Shown here: positions 33,624 to 41,167 of the stretch, in pieces | How positions within the stretch are numbered: the first letter of the stretch is position 1 | Layout: each line of letters begins with the position of its first letter | From: Amorphoplanes friuliensis DSM 7358 | GTDB taxonomy: Bacteria > Actinomycetota > Actinomycetes > Mycobacteriales > Micromonosporaceae | NCBI RefSeq assembly: GCF_000494755.1 | Contig: NC_022657.1 | Coordinates: 8,214,001-8,278,000 of the forward strand | Direction of reading: 5' to 3' | DNA: 64,000 nucleotides | The notes under the pieces: generated by a model | What the model was told of the DNA's origin: nothing | Databases searched by the model: none | Seen by the model: only the letters and a program-made list of their open reading frames with translations | Made by a program: the position numbers and the translations under genes

Positions 33624-33968
33624 TCATGCGGGTGCCCCTCCCAGGTCGTGGAGGGCCCGCAGGCGGCGCTCGGCGATCGTCGCTTGCTGACGGAGGCGGC
33701 CGGTCTCGGCGGCGAGACGCTTCTCGCCCAGTCCGGCGAGGCGGTAGTAGCGGCGCAGCCGGGACTGCACCACTTCCTCCCGGTCGACCTCGATGAGCCC
33801 GTCGACGCGCAACCGGTCCAAAGCGGCGTACAGCGTGCCCGCCCGCAGCCGGACACGGCCGTCGGTCATCCGCGCGACGTCCTCGATCACGGCATACCCG
33901 TGCTGCGGGCCTGCGGCCAGAGCGGTGAGGACCAGGAAGGTCGGCTCACGCATGGGTGTCTCGGTCAT
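33624..33968 (-). CDS. PadR-family transcriptional regulator
   Basis: A 114-residue PadR-type winged helix: MREPTFLVLTALAAGPQHGYAVIEDVARMTDGRVRLRAGTLYAALDRLRVDGLIEVDRE, then YYRLAGLGEKRLAAETGRLRQ with the C-terminal dimer helix. The motif LRAGTLYxALxRLxxxGLI is diagnostic. ATG at 33968 begins the conserved part; the frame upstream crosses the operator and is not coding. Ten nt upstream lies a 21-bp perfect dyad, the probable autoregulatory operator; the downstream membrane-protein gene is the likely target. Confidence 0.93.
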   Translation of the reverse strand: MTETPMREPTFLVLTALAAGPQHGYAVIEDVARMTDGRVRLRAGTLYAALDRLRVDGLIEVDREEVVQSRLRRYYRLAGLGEKRLAAETGRLRQQATIAERRLRALHDLGGAPA

Positions 33969-33977
33969 GGCGGCAGC

Positions 33978-33998
33978 ATATACCGATGACAGGTATAT
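33978..33998. promoter_or_regulatory. PadR operator dyad
   Basis: ATATACC-GATGACA-GGTATAT, a perfect 7-7-7 dyad in an otherwise GC-rich region, ten nt upstream of the PadR ATG. TATACC-type half sites fit PadR-family operators; the AT-rich stretch probably also serves as a -10. Confidence 0.75.
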
Positions 33999-34035
33999 AC
34001 GGCAAGCGGTTCGTACGCTGGATGACGGGTAAGCG

Positions 34036-34049
34036 TTGTCGATCGACAA
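34036..34049. promoter_or_regulatory. Palindrome upstream of dedA-type gene
   Basis: TTGTCGATCGACAA, a perfect 14-bp palindrome 13 nt before the DedA ATG, directly before the GAGGAG ribosome-binding site. Possible operator in the leader; it may instead form a weak hairpin. Confidence 0.4.
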
Positions 34050-34062
34050 ACGAGGAGAGCCG

Positions 34063-34728
34063 ATGAGCGTGCCGCAGTACCTGGCAGCGGAGACCGAGCC
34101 CAGTCAGCTGGGCGGCCTGACCGGCTGGGTGGCATCGGTCATCGAGTCGCTCGGCGAGGTGGGCGTGGGCCTGCTCGTCGCGCTGGAAAATCTGATCCCG
34201 CCGATCCCCAGCGAGATCGTCCTGTCCATGGCGGGTTACCTGGCCGGCTCGGGCAAGGTCAACCTGGTGCTGGTCGCGATCGCCGCGACCGCAGGCTCGG
34301 TGCTGGGCGCGCTGGCGCTCTACTGGCTCGGGTACGCCCTGGGCGAGGAGCGGCTGCGGCGCTGGCTGGACCGCATCCCCCTGGTCGACGCCGACGACCT
34401 CAGCACCGCCGACCGGTGGTTCGAGAAGCACGAGAAGGGCGCGGTGTTCTTCGGCCGCATGGCACCGGTGGTCCGCAGCCTGGTGTCGATCCCGGCGGGC
34501 GCCAACCACATGCAGCTGGGGATGTTCACGCTGCTCACCACGCTCGGCAGCGGCATCTGGAACTGCCTGTTCATCGGCGGCGGTTACGCGCTGGGCTCCC
34601 GCTGGCAGCAGCTGGAGAAGTACAGCAGCTACTTCGACTACGCGATCATGGCGTTCTTCGTGATCGCGATCGGGAGCTGGGTCGTCAAGAAGGTCCGTAA
34701 ACGCCGGCGCGCGACCGCGGACAGGTGA
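34063..34728 (+). CDS. DedA-family membrane protein
   Basis: A 221-residue DedA/SNARE-associated family membrane protein. Signature segments: ALENLIPPIPSEIVLSMAGYLAG and GALALYWLGYALGEERLRRWLD, then the F/Y-GR-MxPVxRSLVSIPAG motif (FFGRMAPVVRSLVSIPAGANHM). DedA proteins flip or scavenge lipid carriers (for example undecaprenyl phosphate) and need proton motive force. ATG at 34063 has GAGGAG upstream. It is convergent with the first chitinase gene. Confidence 0.9.
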   Translation: MSVPQYLAAETEPSQLGGLTGWVASVIESLGEVGVGLLVALENLIPPIPSEIVLSMAGYLAGSGKVNLVLVAIAATAGSVLGALALYWLGYALGEERLRRWLDRIPLVDADDLSTADRWFEKHEKGAVFFGRMAPVVRSLVSIPAGANHMQLGMFTLLTTLGSGIWNCLFIGGGYALGSRWQQLEKYSSYFDYAIMAFFVIAIGSWVVKKVRKRRRATADR

Positions 34729-34753
34729 TCCGCGGCCGCGCGTACGGGGTGGG

Positions 34754-35962
34754 TCAGAAGCCTGCGGAGATCTTGGTGAACTCCCAGTCGGTCTGTGCGA
34801 TGCCACTGCAGTCGGAGACCACGCCGCCACCGGCGCAGCCACGGTCCCGGTTCACGGCCCAGAAGGTGAACCGCGCGAAGTTGTTGTTCTTCGCGTAGTC
34901 ACGGATCTTGGTCCAGGTCGCCTGCGAGGTGACCTCCTGCTGGTCCGAGAGGCCGTTCATGCCGGAGATGCCCATGTGCGAGTACGCCTGCGCGTCGTTC
35001 CAGCCGAAGGTCGACTTGAGCTGGTTCTTCAGGCCCTCAGAGGCGCCCACGGTGCTCGCGTACATGTCGGCGCCGCCGCCGAAGTCGAACGGCATCTGGG
35101 TGAAGATGTCGATGTTGGCGCCCAGGGCCTTCGACTGGTTGATCAGGCGGATGCCGTGGGTGTTCGGGCCGGTCGGCGTGGTGCCGAAGGTCAGGATCGT
35201 CTTCACCGACGGGTTGTTCTGCTTGATGATCTTCAGCGCGCCGACGATCCGGTCCGCCACCGCGTAGTTCTCGAACTCGTCGGTGTTCTCGATGTCGATG
35301 TCGATCGCCTTCAGACCGAAGGCGTTGATGACCTTCTGGTACGCGCCGGCGAGCGCCTCCGGGGTCGAGCAGTTCGGGCCGAGCTTGTTACCGCTCCAGC
35401 CGCCGATCGACGGGACGACGGAGCCGCCGGCCGCCTTGATGGCGTTGATCGTGCTCTCGTGTGCACCGCCGGTCAGGCCACCCTCGCCGTCCCAGACCGG
35501 GTTGCAGCCGTTGGCCAGCACGAACGCCATGGTGAACGCCTTGATGCCGGTGGCGTTCATGACGGTCGAGGGCGCGGGCGGGTTGCCCCAGCCGGGGTAG
35601 ATGTACGGCGCGGACGCCATCTTCGTACCCGTGGCCGGCGGCTGGGTGGTCGGCGGGTTCGTGGGTGGGGTGGTCGGCGGGGTGGTCGGCGGCGTCGTGC
35701 CACCACCGCAGGCGCCCTTGTCGGCCCAGACGCCCCACTCACCGCTGGCGGTCGGGACCTCGTTCTGCGTCCACCACTTCGCGGTGTAGTTCTTCGCCTG
35801 GTACGAGACGGTGTTGTCCTTGACGTAGACCGCCGAGGAACTCCACGCGGGGGCACAGGCGGCCGCGGCGGACGCACCCGGCGCCAGCAGCACGGTCGTA
35901 CCGATTCCGGCCGTGGCCAGGACCACCGCGAGCGCGGCGGCGTATTTCCTGCTGAGCTTCAT
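34754..35962 (-). CDS. Secreted GH18 chitinase with N-terminal CBM5/12-like chitin-binding module
   Basis: A 402-residue secreted protein: Sec signal peptide (residues 1-33, ending GASAAA), CBM5/12-type module at about 34-86 (WSSSAVYVKDNTVSYQ...GEWGVWADKGACGG), Thr/Pro linker 89-113, and a GH18 catalytic domain. Catalytic motif is AIDIDIE with acid Glu225, a variant of DGxDxDxE lacking the DG pair. The SIGGWSGNK motif supplies the second conserved GH18 block. This is the shorter chitinase type found in Streptomyces. It starts 31 nt after the upstream chitinase and is probably in its transcript. Confidence 0.9.
   Translation of the reverse strand: MKLSRKYAAALAVVLATAGIGTTVLLAPGASAAAACAPAWSSSAVYVKDNTVSYQAKNYTAKWWTQNEVPTASGEWGVWADKGACGGGTTPPTTPPTTPPTNPPTTQPPATGTKMASAPYIYPGWGNPPAPSTVMNATGIKAFTMAFVLANGCNPVWDGEGGLTGGAHESTINAIKAAGGSVVPSIGGWSGNKLGPNCSTPEALAGAYQKVINAFGLKAIDIDIENTDEFENYAVADRIVGALKIIKQNNPSVKTILTFGTTPTGPNTHGIRLINQSKALGANIDIFTQMPFDFGGGADMYASTVGASEGLKNQLKSTFGWNDAQAYSHMGISGMNGLSDQQEVTSQATWTKIRDYAKNNNFARFTFWAVNRDRGCAGGGVVSDCSGIAQTDWEFTKISAGF
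35697..35875 (-). repeat. Chitinase CBM module copy 1
   Basis: This stretch coding for the chitin-binding module is about 90% identical by eye to the same stretch of the other two chitinases at 37003-37180 and 54296-54470, much closer than their catalytic domains are. Confidence 0.75.
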
Positions 35963-35993
35963 AGGTTTCTGTCTTCAGTGCGGGCGGGCGCGA

Positions 35994-37256
35994 TCAGGGC
36001 AGGGTGGACAGGTGCGGCTTGATCGTGTTGGCCCAGCCGTTGCCGGTGGTGACGTCCCAGTTGACGGACCAGGTCATCGCGCCCCGGATGCCGGGGTAGG
36101 TGCGCGGCGGCTTGAAGGAACCGCAGTTCGTGCCGCGGGCCAGGCAGTCGAGCGCCTGGTTGACCACGGACGGGGCGACGTAACCGCCACCGGCCGCGCT
36201 GGGGGTCGCCGGCAGGCCCAGGGAGACCTGGTCGGGACGCAGCCCCGCCTCGAGCTGGATGCAGGCGAGGGCGACGAGGAAGTTGACCGTGCCCTGGCCG
36301 TACGCGGCGTTGTTGTCGCAGCCGAGCATCGCGCCGGAGTTGTAGAACTGCGTGTGGACGACCGTGAGGATGTCCTTGATGTCGAGCGCGAGCTTGAAGT
36401 ACGAGCCGGCCGGGTTCTGCATGTCGATGGTCTGCGGGGCCATCGTGATGATCAGGTTGGCGCCGGCCTTGCTGCGCAGGCTGCGGAGCGCCTGACCCAT
36501 GTAGGTCGGGTTGAGGCCGTTCTCCAGGTCGATGTCGACACCGTCGAAGCCGTACGTCTGCATCAGTGACCAGACCGAGTTGGCGAAGTTCGTCGCCGCG
36601 GCCGAGTCACCCACGGCAACCGAGCCACGCTCGCCGCCGACCGAGATGATGACCTTCTTGCCGCGCGAGTGGAGCGTCGCGATGTCGGCCTTGAACTGTT
36701 CGTTGGTGTAACCGCCGACCGCGGACGACAGGCCCGGGTCGATGCTGAACGAGACCGCGCCCGGCGTGCTGGTGGCGTCGGCGAAAGCGACCGCGACCAG
36801 GTCGTACGTGGTCGGCACGGCGGCGAGCTTGATCTCGTTGGCCGGGTTGTCGAAGTTGTGCCAGTACCCGGTGATGAAGTGCTTCGGCAGCGTCCCGGTG
36901 CCCGGCGGCACAGTGGTGGGAGGCGTCGTGGGAGGCGTTGTCGGCGGTGTCGTGGGAGGCGTGGTCGGGGGCGTGGTGGGAGGCGGCGTGGTCGGCGGGG
37001 TCGTGCCACCACCACAGGCGCCCTTGTCGGCCCAGACACCCCACTCGCCGCTGGCGGTCGGGATCTCGTTCAGGGTCCACCACTTCGCGGTGTAGTTCTT
37101 CGCCTGGTACGACACCTGGTTGTCCTTGACGTAGACCGTCGAGGAGGACCAGGCGGGGGCGCAGGCGGCGGCAGCGCTCGCGGAAGAAGCTATGTAGACA
37201 GCGGAGCCGGCGGCCGCGAGTGCGGCGGACACAGCGAGGACAAGGGATCGGCGCAT
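35994..37256 (-). CDS. Secreted GH18 chitinase with N-terminal CBM5/12-like module
   Basis: A 420-residue secreted chitinase: signal peptide 1-30, CBM5/12 module at about 33-82 nearly identical to that of the neighbouring chitinase, Pro/Thr linker 86-122, GH18 domain from 125. Catalytic motif FDGVDIDLE with acid Glu245; SVGGERGS is the substrate-binding SxGG block. It hydrolyses chitin outside the cell. An operator-containing promoter lies 39 nt upstream of the ATG, and the ribosome-binding site GGAAGG precedes it. Confidence 0.93.
   Translation of the reverse strand: MRRSLVLAVSAALAAAGSAVYIASSASAAAACAPAWSSSTVYVKDNQVSYQAKNYTAKWWTLNEIPTASGEWGVWADKGACGGGTTPPTTPPPTTPPTTPPTTPPTTPPTTPPTTVPPGTGTLPKHFITGYWHNFDNPANEIKLAAVPTTYDLVAVAFADATSTPGAVSFSIDPGLSSAVGGYTNEQFKADIATLHSRGKKVIISVGGERGSVAVGDSAAATNFANSVWSLMQTYGFDGVDIDLENGLNPTYMGQALRSLRSKAGANLIITMAPQTIDMQNPAGSYFKLALDIKDILTVVHTQFYNSGAMLGCDNNAAYGQGTVNFLVALACIQLEAGLRPDQVSLGLPATPSAAGGGYVAPSVVNQALDCLARGTNCGSFKPPRTYPGIRGAMTWSVNWDVTTGNGWANTIKPHLSTLP
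37003..37180 (-). repeat. Chitinase CBM module copy 2
   Basis: Second copy of the repeated chitin-binding module; closest to copy 3 at 54296-54470, with which it also shares the signal-peptide region. Confidence 0.75.
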
Positions 37257-37294
37257 GGGGGTGGGCCTTCCACGTCGAGCAGTGAGATAGCTCG

Positions 37295-37324
37295 ATTATT
37301 AGGACTGTTAACAGTCCAAGTCCA
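37295..37324 (-). promoter_or_regulatory. Promoter with palindromic operator for the tandem chitinase genes
   Basis: Minus strand: -35 TGGACT (37324-37319), 17-bp spacer, -10 TAATAAT (37301-37295), 39 nt before the ATG. The spacer holds the 16-bp perfect palindrome GGACTGTTAACAGTCC at 37302-37317. The same layout occurs upstream of the third chitinase. A repressor bound here would occlude RNA polymerase. Confidence 0.7.
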
Positions 37325-37333
37325 GCGGTGCCG

Positions 37334-37353
37334 ACCTTAAACTTCTTTAAGGT
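37334..37353. promoter_or_regulatory. AT-rich dyad upstream of chitinase promoter
   Basis: ACCTTAAA-CTTC-TTTAAGGT, perfect 8-bp arms, ten bp upstream of the chitinase -35 and 62 nt downstream of the YidC stop. It could be a second operator or a weak terminator for yidC. Confidence 0.45.
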
Positions 37354-37414
37354 GCCCGGGCCGAAGGCGCAGCTCACGCCTCCGACCGGTCCGTTCACAC
37401 ATTGATAAAAGCCG

Positions 37415-38071
37415 CTACCTGCTGAACTGGTCCATGGGGCGGCGCAGGACGAGCTGTTCCAGCGCAGTCCAGGCCGTGGAAGTGACGAGGTAGATGCCGC
37501 CGGCCAGCGGCAGCCACGCGACCATCACCACGGTCAGGTACGGCAGCAGGCCCATGATCCGGGTCAGCGGATCGGCAGCCGACCCCGAAGCCACCATCTG
37601 CATCCGAGTGCGCCGTGCGGGCCACCAGGCGAGGGCAACCGAGAGCGCCAGCAGCACGGCGAAGACCGGCAGTCCCGCCGACAGGTGAGCGGCGAGCGGG
37701 ACGCCGAAGAGAGTGCCGGCCCACCCGGACTGGACCAGGTGGTACATCAGCATGAAGAACGGCGCCTGCGCCAGCGCCGGCAACATCGCGGCGAACGGGC
37801 TCGCCCCGTTCGCGCGTTGCAGCGCGAGTGTTTCGGTCGCCAGCACCATCGGATCGTCGCGGTGCTTCTCCCGCAGCACGGCGAGCTGCGGGGCCAGGGC
37901 GGCACCCCGCTGGGCGGAACGGATCTGCAGCCAGGTCAACGGACTGATCAACAACCGGATAAGCACCGTGAAAACGATGATCGCGAGCGTCGGGGTCAGG
38001 AAGGTGCCGAGACCTTCGAGGGCGGAGTGCGCAACACCGAGGACAGCGTCGAGCGCAGCGGAAATGGACAT
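37415..38071 (-). CDS. YidC/Oxa1-family membrane protein insertase (paralogue)
   Basis: A 218-residue YidC/Oxa1 core without a periplasmic domain: LAIIVFTVLIRLLISPLTWLQIRSAQRGAALAPQLAVLREKHRDDP, then LALQRANGASPFAAMLPALAQAPFFMLMYHLV, and three more helices. The conserved Arg in TM1 (VLIRLLISPL) is present. It inserts proteins into the membrane. The main actinobacterial yidC sits beside rnpA/jag near the origin; this shorter stand-alone copy is a paralogue. The small membrane protein encoded 51 nt upstream probably goes with it. Confidence 0.88.
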   Translation of the reverse strand: MSISAALDAVLGVAHSALEGLGTFLTPTLAIIVFTVLIRLLISPLTWLQIRSAQRGAALAPQLAVLREKHRDDPMVLATETLALQRANGASPFAAMLPALAQAPFFMLMYHLVQSGWAGTLFGVPLAAHLSAGLPVFAVLLALSVALAWWPARRTRMQMVASGSAADPLTRIMGLLPYLTVVMVAWLPLAGGIYLVTSTAWTALEQLVLRRPMDQFSR

Positions 38072-38122
38072 GGGCGTACCCCTGCGGTCCGAAAGGAAGG
38101 TGGACGCGGAGGTGGGCGGGCT

Positions 38123-38425
38123 TCAGCGTGCGGGAAGCGCGACCACCGGGGACGCCGACGGCGCTCGAGGGCGCGGCCGCCCGGCGGCGGCGGGGTCGAG
38201 CAGGCGGGGCAGGCGACGGGTCCGGGCCCGCACGGCCAGGGCGACACCACCGGTCGCGGCGCGGAACGCGGGGACCGGGAGGCCCCCGGCCGCAGCCAGG
38301 ACCAGCAGCAGGGCCGCCGCGGCGACCGCGAGGCCGAGCACGAGCTGCGACGAGGCTCCCTGGCCGGGGCTCTGCAGGGCCGGGCTCTGCAGGGCGGCGA
38401 ACGCCCAGAACCCCAGCAGCAGCAT
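38123..38425 (-). CDS. Small two-helix membrane protein next to yidC paralogue (DUF6412-like)
   Basis: A 100-residue protein with two hydrophobic stretches (MLLLGFWAFAALQSPALQSP and QLVLGLAVAAAALLLVLAAAGGLPV) and an Arg/Pro-rich C-terminal tail (RTRRLPRLLDPAAAGRPRPRAP). I believe it matches DUF6412, small proteins encoded next to a YidC paralogue in actinobacteria, but this is from memory of context. The ATG at 38425 is the first in a hydrophobic frame; longer starts overlap the divergent ligase gene. Confidence 0.6.
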   Translation of the reverse strand: MLLLGFWAFAALQSPALQSPGQGASSQLVLGLAVAAAALLLVLAAAGGLPVPAFRAATGGVALAVRARTRRLPRLLDPAAAGRPRPRAPSASPVVALPAR

Positions 38426-38492
38426 GGATCCGACACTACGCCGTGAGCGCAACGGTCGTTTTCGGTCGGCGGTGATCGGGTAAAACGGCGGC

Positions 38493-39659
38493 ATGGCAAC
38501 TTCGGAGGGCGCGGGAACGGCAACATCGATCTCCGAGGAGATGGCCGGCGAAGCAGCGGCACAGGGACTCCTCACGCTGGGCGTCGAGGAGGAGTACCTG
38601 CTCGTCGACGCCGTCGAGCCACGAGCGGTGGAGGCGGTCGAGGAGGTTTTCGACCAGCTGAGCGACGACATCCGGGACTCGGTGCAGCACGAGCTCATGC
38701 GCAGTCAGATCGAGACGGCCAGCCCGCCGCAGCTGGAGCTGGGTGACCTGTTCGACTCGCTCCGGCGTCTGCGGACCGGACTCGCCGCGTCCGCCGAGCG
38801 CGCCGGCGTCCGGCTGATCGCCGTCGGCGCCGCACCGGCCCCGGGCCAGGCCTCCCGGATCGTCGACTCCCCGCGGTACCACCGCATGCGGGAGCGCTTC
38901 GGTGACCTGTCCCCCGGCGCCGGGCTCAACGGCATGCACGTCCACGTCAGCGTCCCCGACCCGGAGACCGGCGTGCAGATCCTCAACCACCTGCGCCCCT
39001 GGCTGCCGATCCTCCAGGCCGCGACGGCCAACTCCCCGCTCTTCGCGGGCCGCGACACCGGGTACGCGAGCTGGCGTTCCATGCTCTGGGAGCGCTGGCC
39101 CACCGTGGGCCCCACGCCGTACCTCGAGTCGCACGAGCAGTACGAGACGATGGTGTCCGACCTGGTGGCGAGCGGCGCGATGCTCGACGAGGGAATGCTC
39201 TACTGGTACGCCCGGCTGTCGGCGAACTACCCCACGGTCGAGATCCGGATGGGTGACGTCTGCCCGACCCTCGACATCACCATCCTGCTGGCCGCCCTCA
39301 CCCGCGGCCTGGTCTCGACACTGCTGCGCGAGGTGGAGGACGGCAAGCCCGCGCCGAACGTGCCGCACCCGCTGGTGATGGCCGCGCACTGGCGGGCCGC
39401 CCACGACGGGCTCGAGGGCCTCAACATCGACATGGCCACCCGTGAGCCGAAGCCGGCCTGGAAGCTGATGCGTCAGCTCTTCGACTACGTCACCCCCGAA
39501 CTCGATCGTCACGGCGACCTCGAGCTGGTCACGGTGCTGATGGACCGCCTGCGCAGCAGCGGTACCGGCGCCGCCCGCCAGCGCGCGCTGCTGTCGAAGC
39601 AGGGCTCGGTCGAGGACGTGGTCGACTGGCTCGCCGCCGCCACCCGGGGTGATCGGTGA
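38493..39659 (+). CDS. Carboxylate-amine ligase (GCS2/YbdK family)
   Basis: A 388-residue enzyme of the glutamate-cysteine-ligase type 2 family. Signatures: TLGVEEEYLLVD with the Glu cluster that binds Mg-ATP, HELMRSQIETASPP, GLNGMHVHVSVPDPE, and YPTVEIRMGDVCPTLD. Family members join an amino acid to a carboxylate with ATP, some making gamma-glutamylcysteine-like products. Its TGA overlaps the GTG of the next gene, a CoA-disulfide-reductase-like flavoprotein, hinting at a joint low-molecular-weight thiol role. Confidence 0.9.
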   Translation: MATSEGAGTATSISEEMAGEAAAQGLLTLGVEEEYLLVDAVEPRAVEAVEEVFDQLSDDIRDSVQHELMRSQIETASPPQLELGDLFDSLRRLRTGLAASAERAGVRLIAVGAAPAPGQASRIVDSPRYHRMRERFGDLSPGAGLNGMHVHVSVPDPETGVQILNHLRPWLPILQAATANSPLFAGRDTGYASWRSMLWERWPTVGPTPYLESHEQYETMVSDLVASGAMLDEGMLYWYARLSANYPTVEIRMGDVCPTLDITILLAALTRGLVSTLLREVEDGKPAPNVPHPLVMAAHWRAAHDGLEGLNIDMATREPKPAWKLMRQLFDYVTPELDRHGDLELVTVLMDRLRSSGTGAARQRALLSKQGSVEDVVDWLAAATRGDR

Positions 39660-41035
39660 AACTTGTCGTCGTCGGCGGCGACGCGGCCGGGATGTCCGCC
39701 GCGTCGCAGGCCCGTAAGCGCCTGGGCCCCGATGACCTGGAGATCGTCGCGTTCGAGAAGGGCCACTTCACGTCCTACTCGGCGTGCGGGATCCCGTACT
39801 GGATCGGCGGAGCCGTCAAGGAGCGCGACGCGCTGATCGCCCGGACCCCGGAGGCCCACCGCGACGCCGGCATCCTCGTGCACACCCGGCACGAGGTGAC
39901 CGCGATCGACCTCGACCGCCGCGAGGTGATCGCCCGAGACCTCGACGGCGGCGGCGAGCTCCGGGAGGGTTTCGACCACCTCGTGTACGCGACCGGCGCC
40001 GTACCGGTGACACCCGACTGGGCGCGCATCGACGGCGGCGGCGTGTTCGGCGTGCAGACCCTCGACGACGGCACCGCGATCCACGCCTGGCTCGAAAGTG
40101 ACCCGAAGCCACGGCACGCAGTGGTGATCGGCGGTGGTTACGTAGGTGTCGAGATGGCCGAGGCAATGGTCCAGCGCGGTCTCGCCGTGACACTGCTGGA
40201 GCGCTCGGCGCAGCCGATGTCCACGGTCGACCCGGACATGGGCGAACGTGTTGGCGAGGCGATCCGCGGCCTGGGCATCGAGGTCCGCACCGACACTCAC
40301 GTGCAGGGTCTGGAGACCAGGGACGGACGGGTGTCGGCGGTGGTCACCCCCGGCGGCACTCTGCCGGCCGACATCGTGGTCCTGGGTCTCGGCGTACGCC
40401 CGAACACCGCCCTGGCGGCCGAGTCGGGCATCCCGGTGGGCGTGACGGGCGGACTGCGGACGGACCTGCAGATGCGGGTCGTCGGGCCGTCCGGGCACAT
40501 CGACGGACTCTGGGCAGCCGGCGACTGCGTGCAGACCGTGCACCGCGTCAGCGGCCAGCCCGTCCACATGCCCCTGGGCACCCACGCCAACAAGCAGGGG
40601 CGGGTCGCGGGCATCAACATCGGTGGCGGGTACGCAACCTTCCCGGGTGTGATCGGCACCGCGGTGACCAAGGTCTGCGAGCTGGAGGTGGCCCGGACCG
40701 GGCTGACCGAGAAGGAGGCCGCGAAGGCGGGCTTCGCCTATGTGACCGCTTCGGTGGAGTCGACGAGCCGGGCGGGCTACTACCCGGGTGCCAGCTCGAT
40801 GGTGGTGAAGCTGATCGCGGAACGCCGGACCGGCCTGCTCCTCGGCGCACAGATCGTCGGTCGCGAGGAGGCCGCGAAGCGCATCGACTCACTGGCGATC
40901 GCCGTCTGGAACAGCATGACGGTCGAGGAGATGACGGCTCTTGATCTGAGCTACGCGCCGCCGTTCTCACCGGTCTGGGATCCCGTGCTGATCGCGGCAC
41001 GCAAGGCGACGGACGCGGTGCACGCCGCCGGCTGA
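39656..41035 (+). CDS. FAD-dependent disulfide reductase, CoA-disulfide-reductase-like
   Basis: A 459-residue flavoprotein: FAD motif VVVGGDAAGMSAASQARK, redox Cys44 in SYSACGIPYW (the single-cysteine motif of CoA disulfide reductase and NADH oxidase), NAD motif VIGGGYVGVEMAEAM, and second FAD motif GLWAAGDCVQTVH. The C-terminal dimerisation domain starts at FPGVIGTAVTKV. It reduces a disulfide or persulfide using NAD(P)H through a Cys-S-CoA intermediate. GTG at 39656 overlaps the ligase stop (GTGA). The C-terminus has no rhodanese domain. Confidence 0.88.
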   Translation: MKLVVVGGDAAGMSAASQARKRLGPDDLEIVAFEKGHFTSYSACGIPYWIGGAVKERDALIARTPEAHRDAGILVHTRHEVTAIDLDRREVIARDLDGGGELREGFDHLVYATGAVPVTPDWARIDGGGVFGVQTLDDGTAIHAWLESDPKPRHAVVIGGGYVGVEMAEAMVQRGLAVTLLERSAQPMSTVDPDMGERVGEAIRGLGIEVRTDTHVQGLETRDGRVSAVVTPGGTLPADIVVLGLGVRPNTALAAESGIPVGVTGGLRTDLQMRVVGPSGHIDGLWAAGDCVQTVHRVSGQPVHMPLGTHANKQGRVAGINIGGGYATFPGVIGTAVTKVCELEVARTGLTEKEAAKAGFAYVTASVESTSRAGYYPGASSMVVKLIAERRTGLLLGAQIVGREEAAKRIDSLAIAVWNSMTVEEMTALDLSYAPPFSPVWDPVLIAARKATDAVHAAG

Positions 41036-41167
41036 CACATATCGTCCGATGTGTTGCCATCAATCCGCTCTGCGTCCAGGGCTCTGACAGGCACTGATTA
41101 CTTCCGGTCACTCGATGATCACGAATGCGGTATCGTTTTCGATCTTGTAAACCGGTAGGCATGACGA

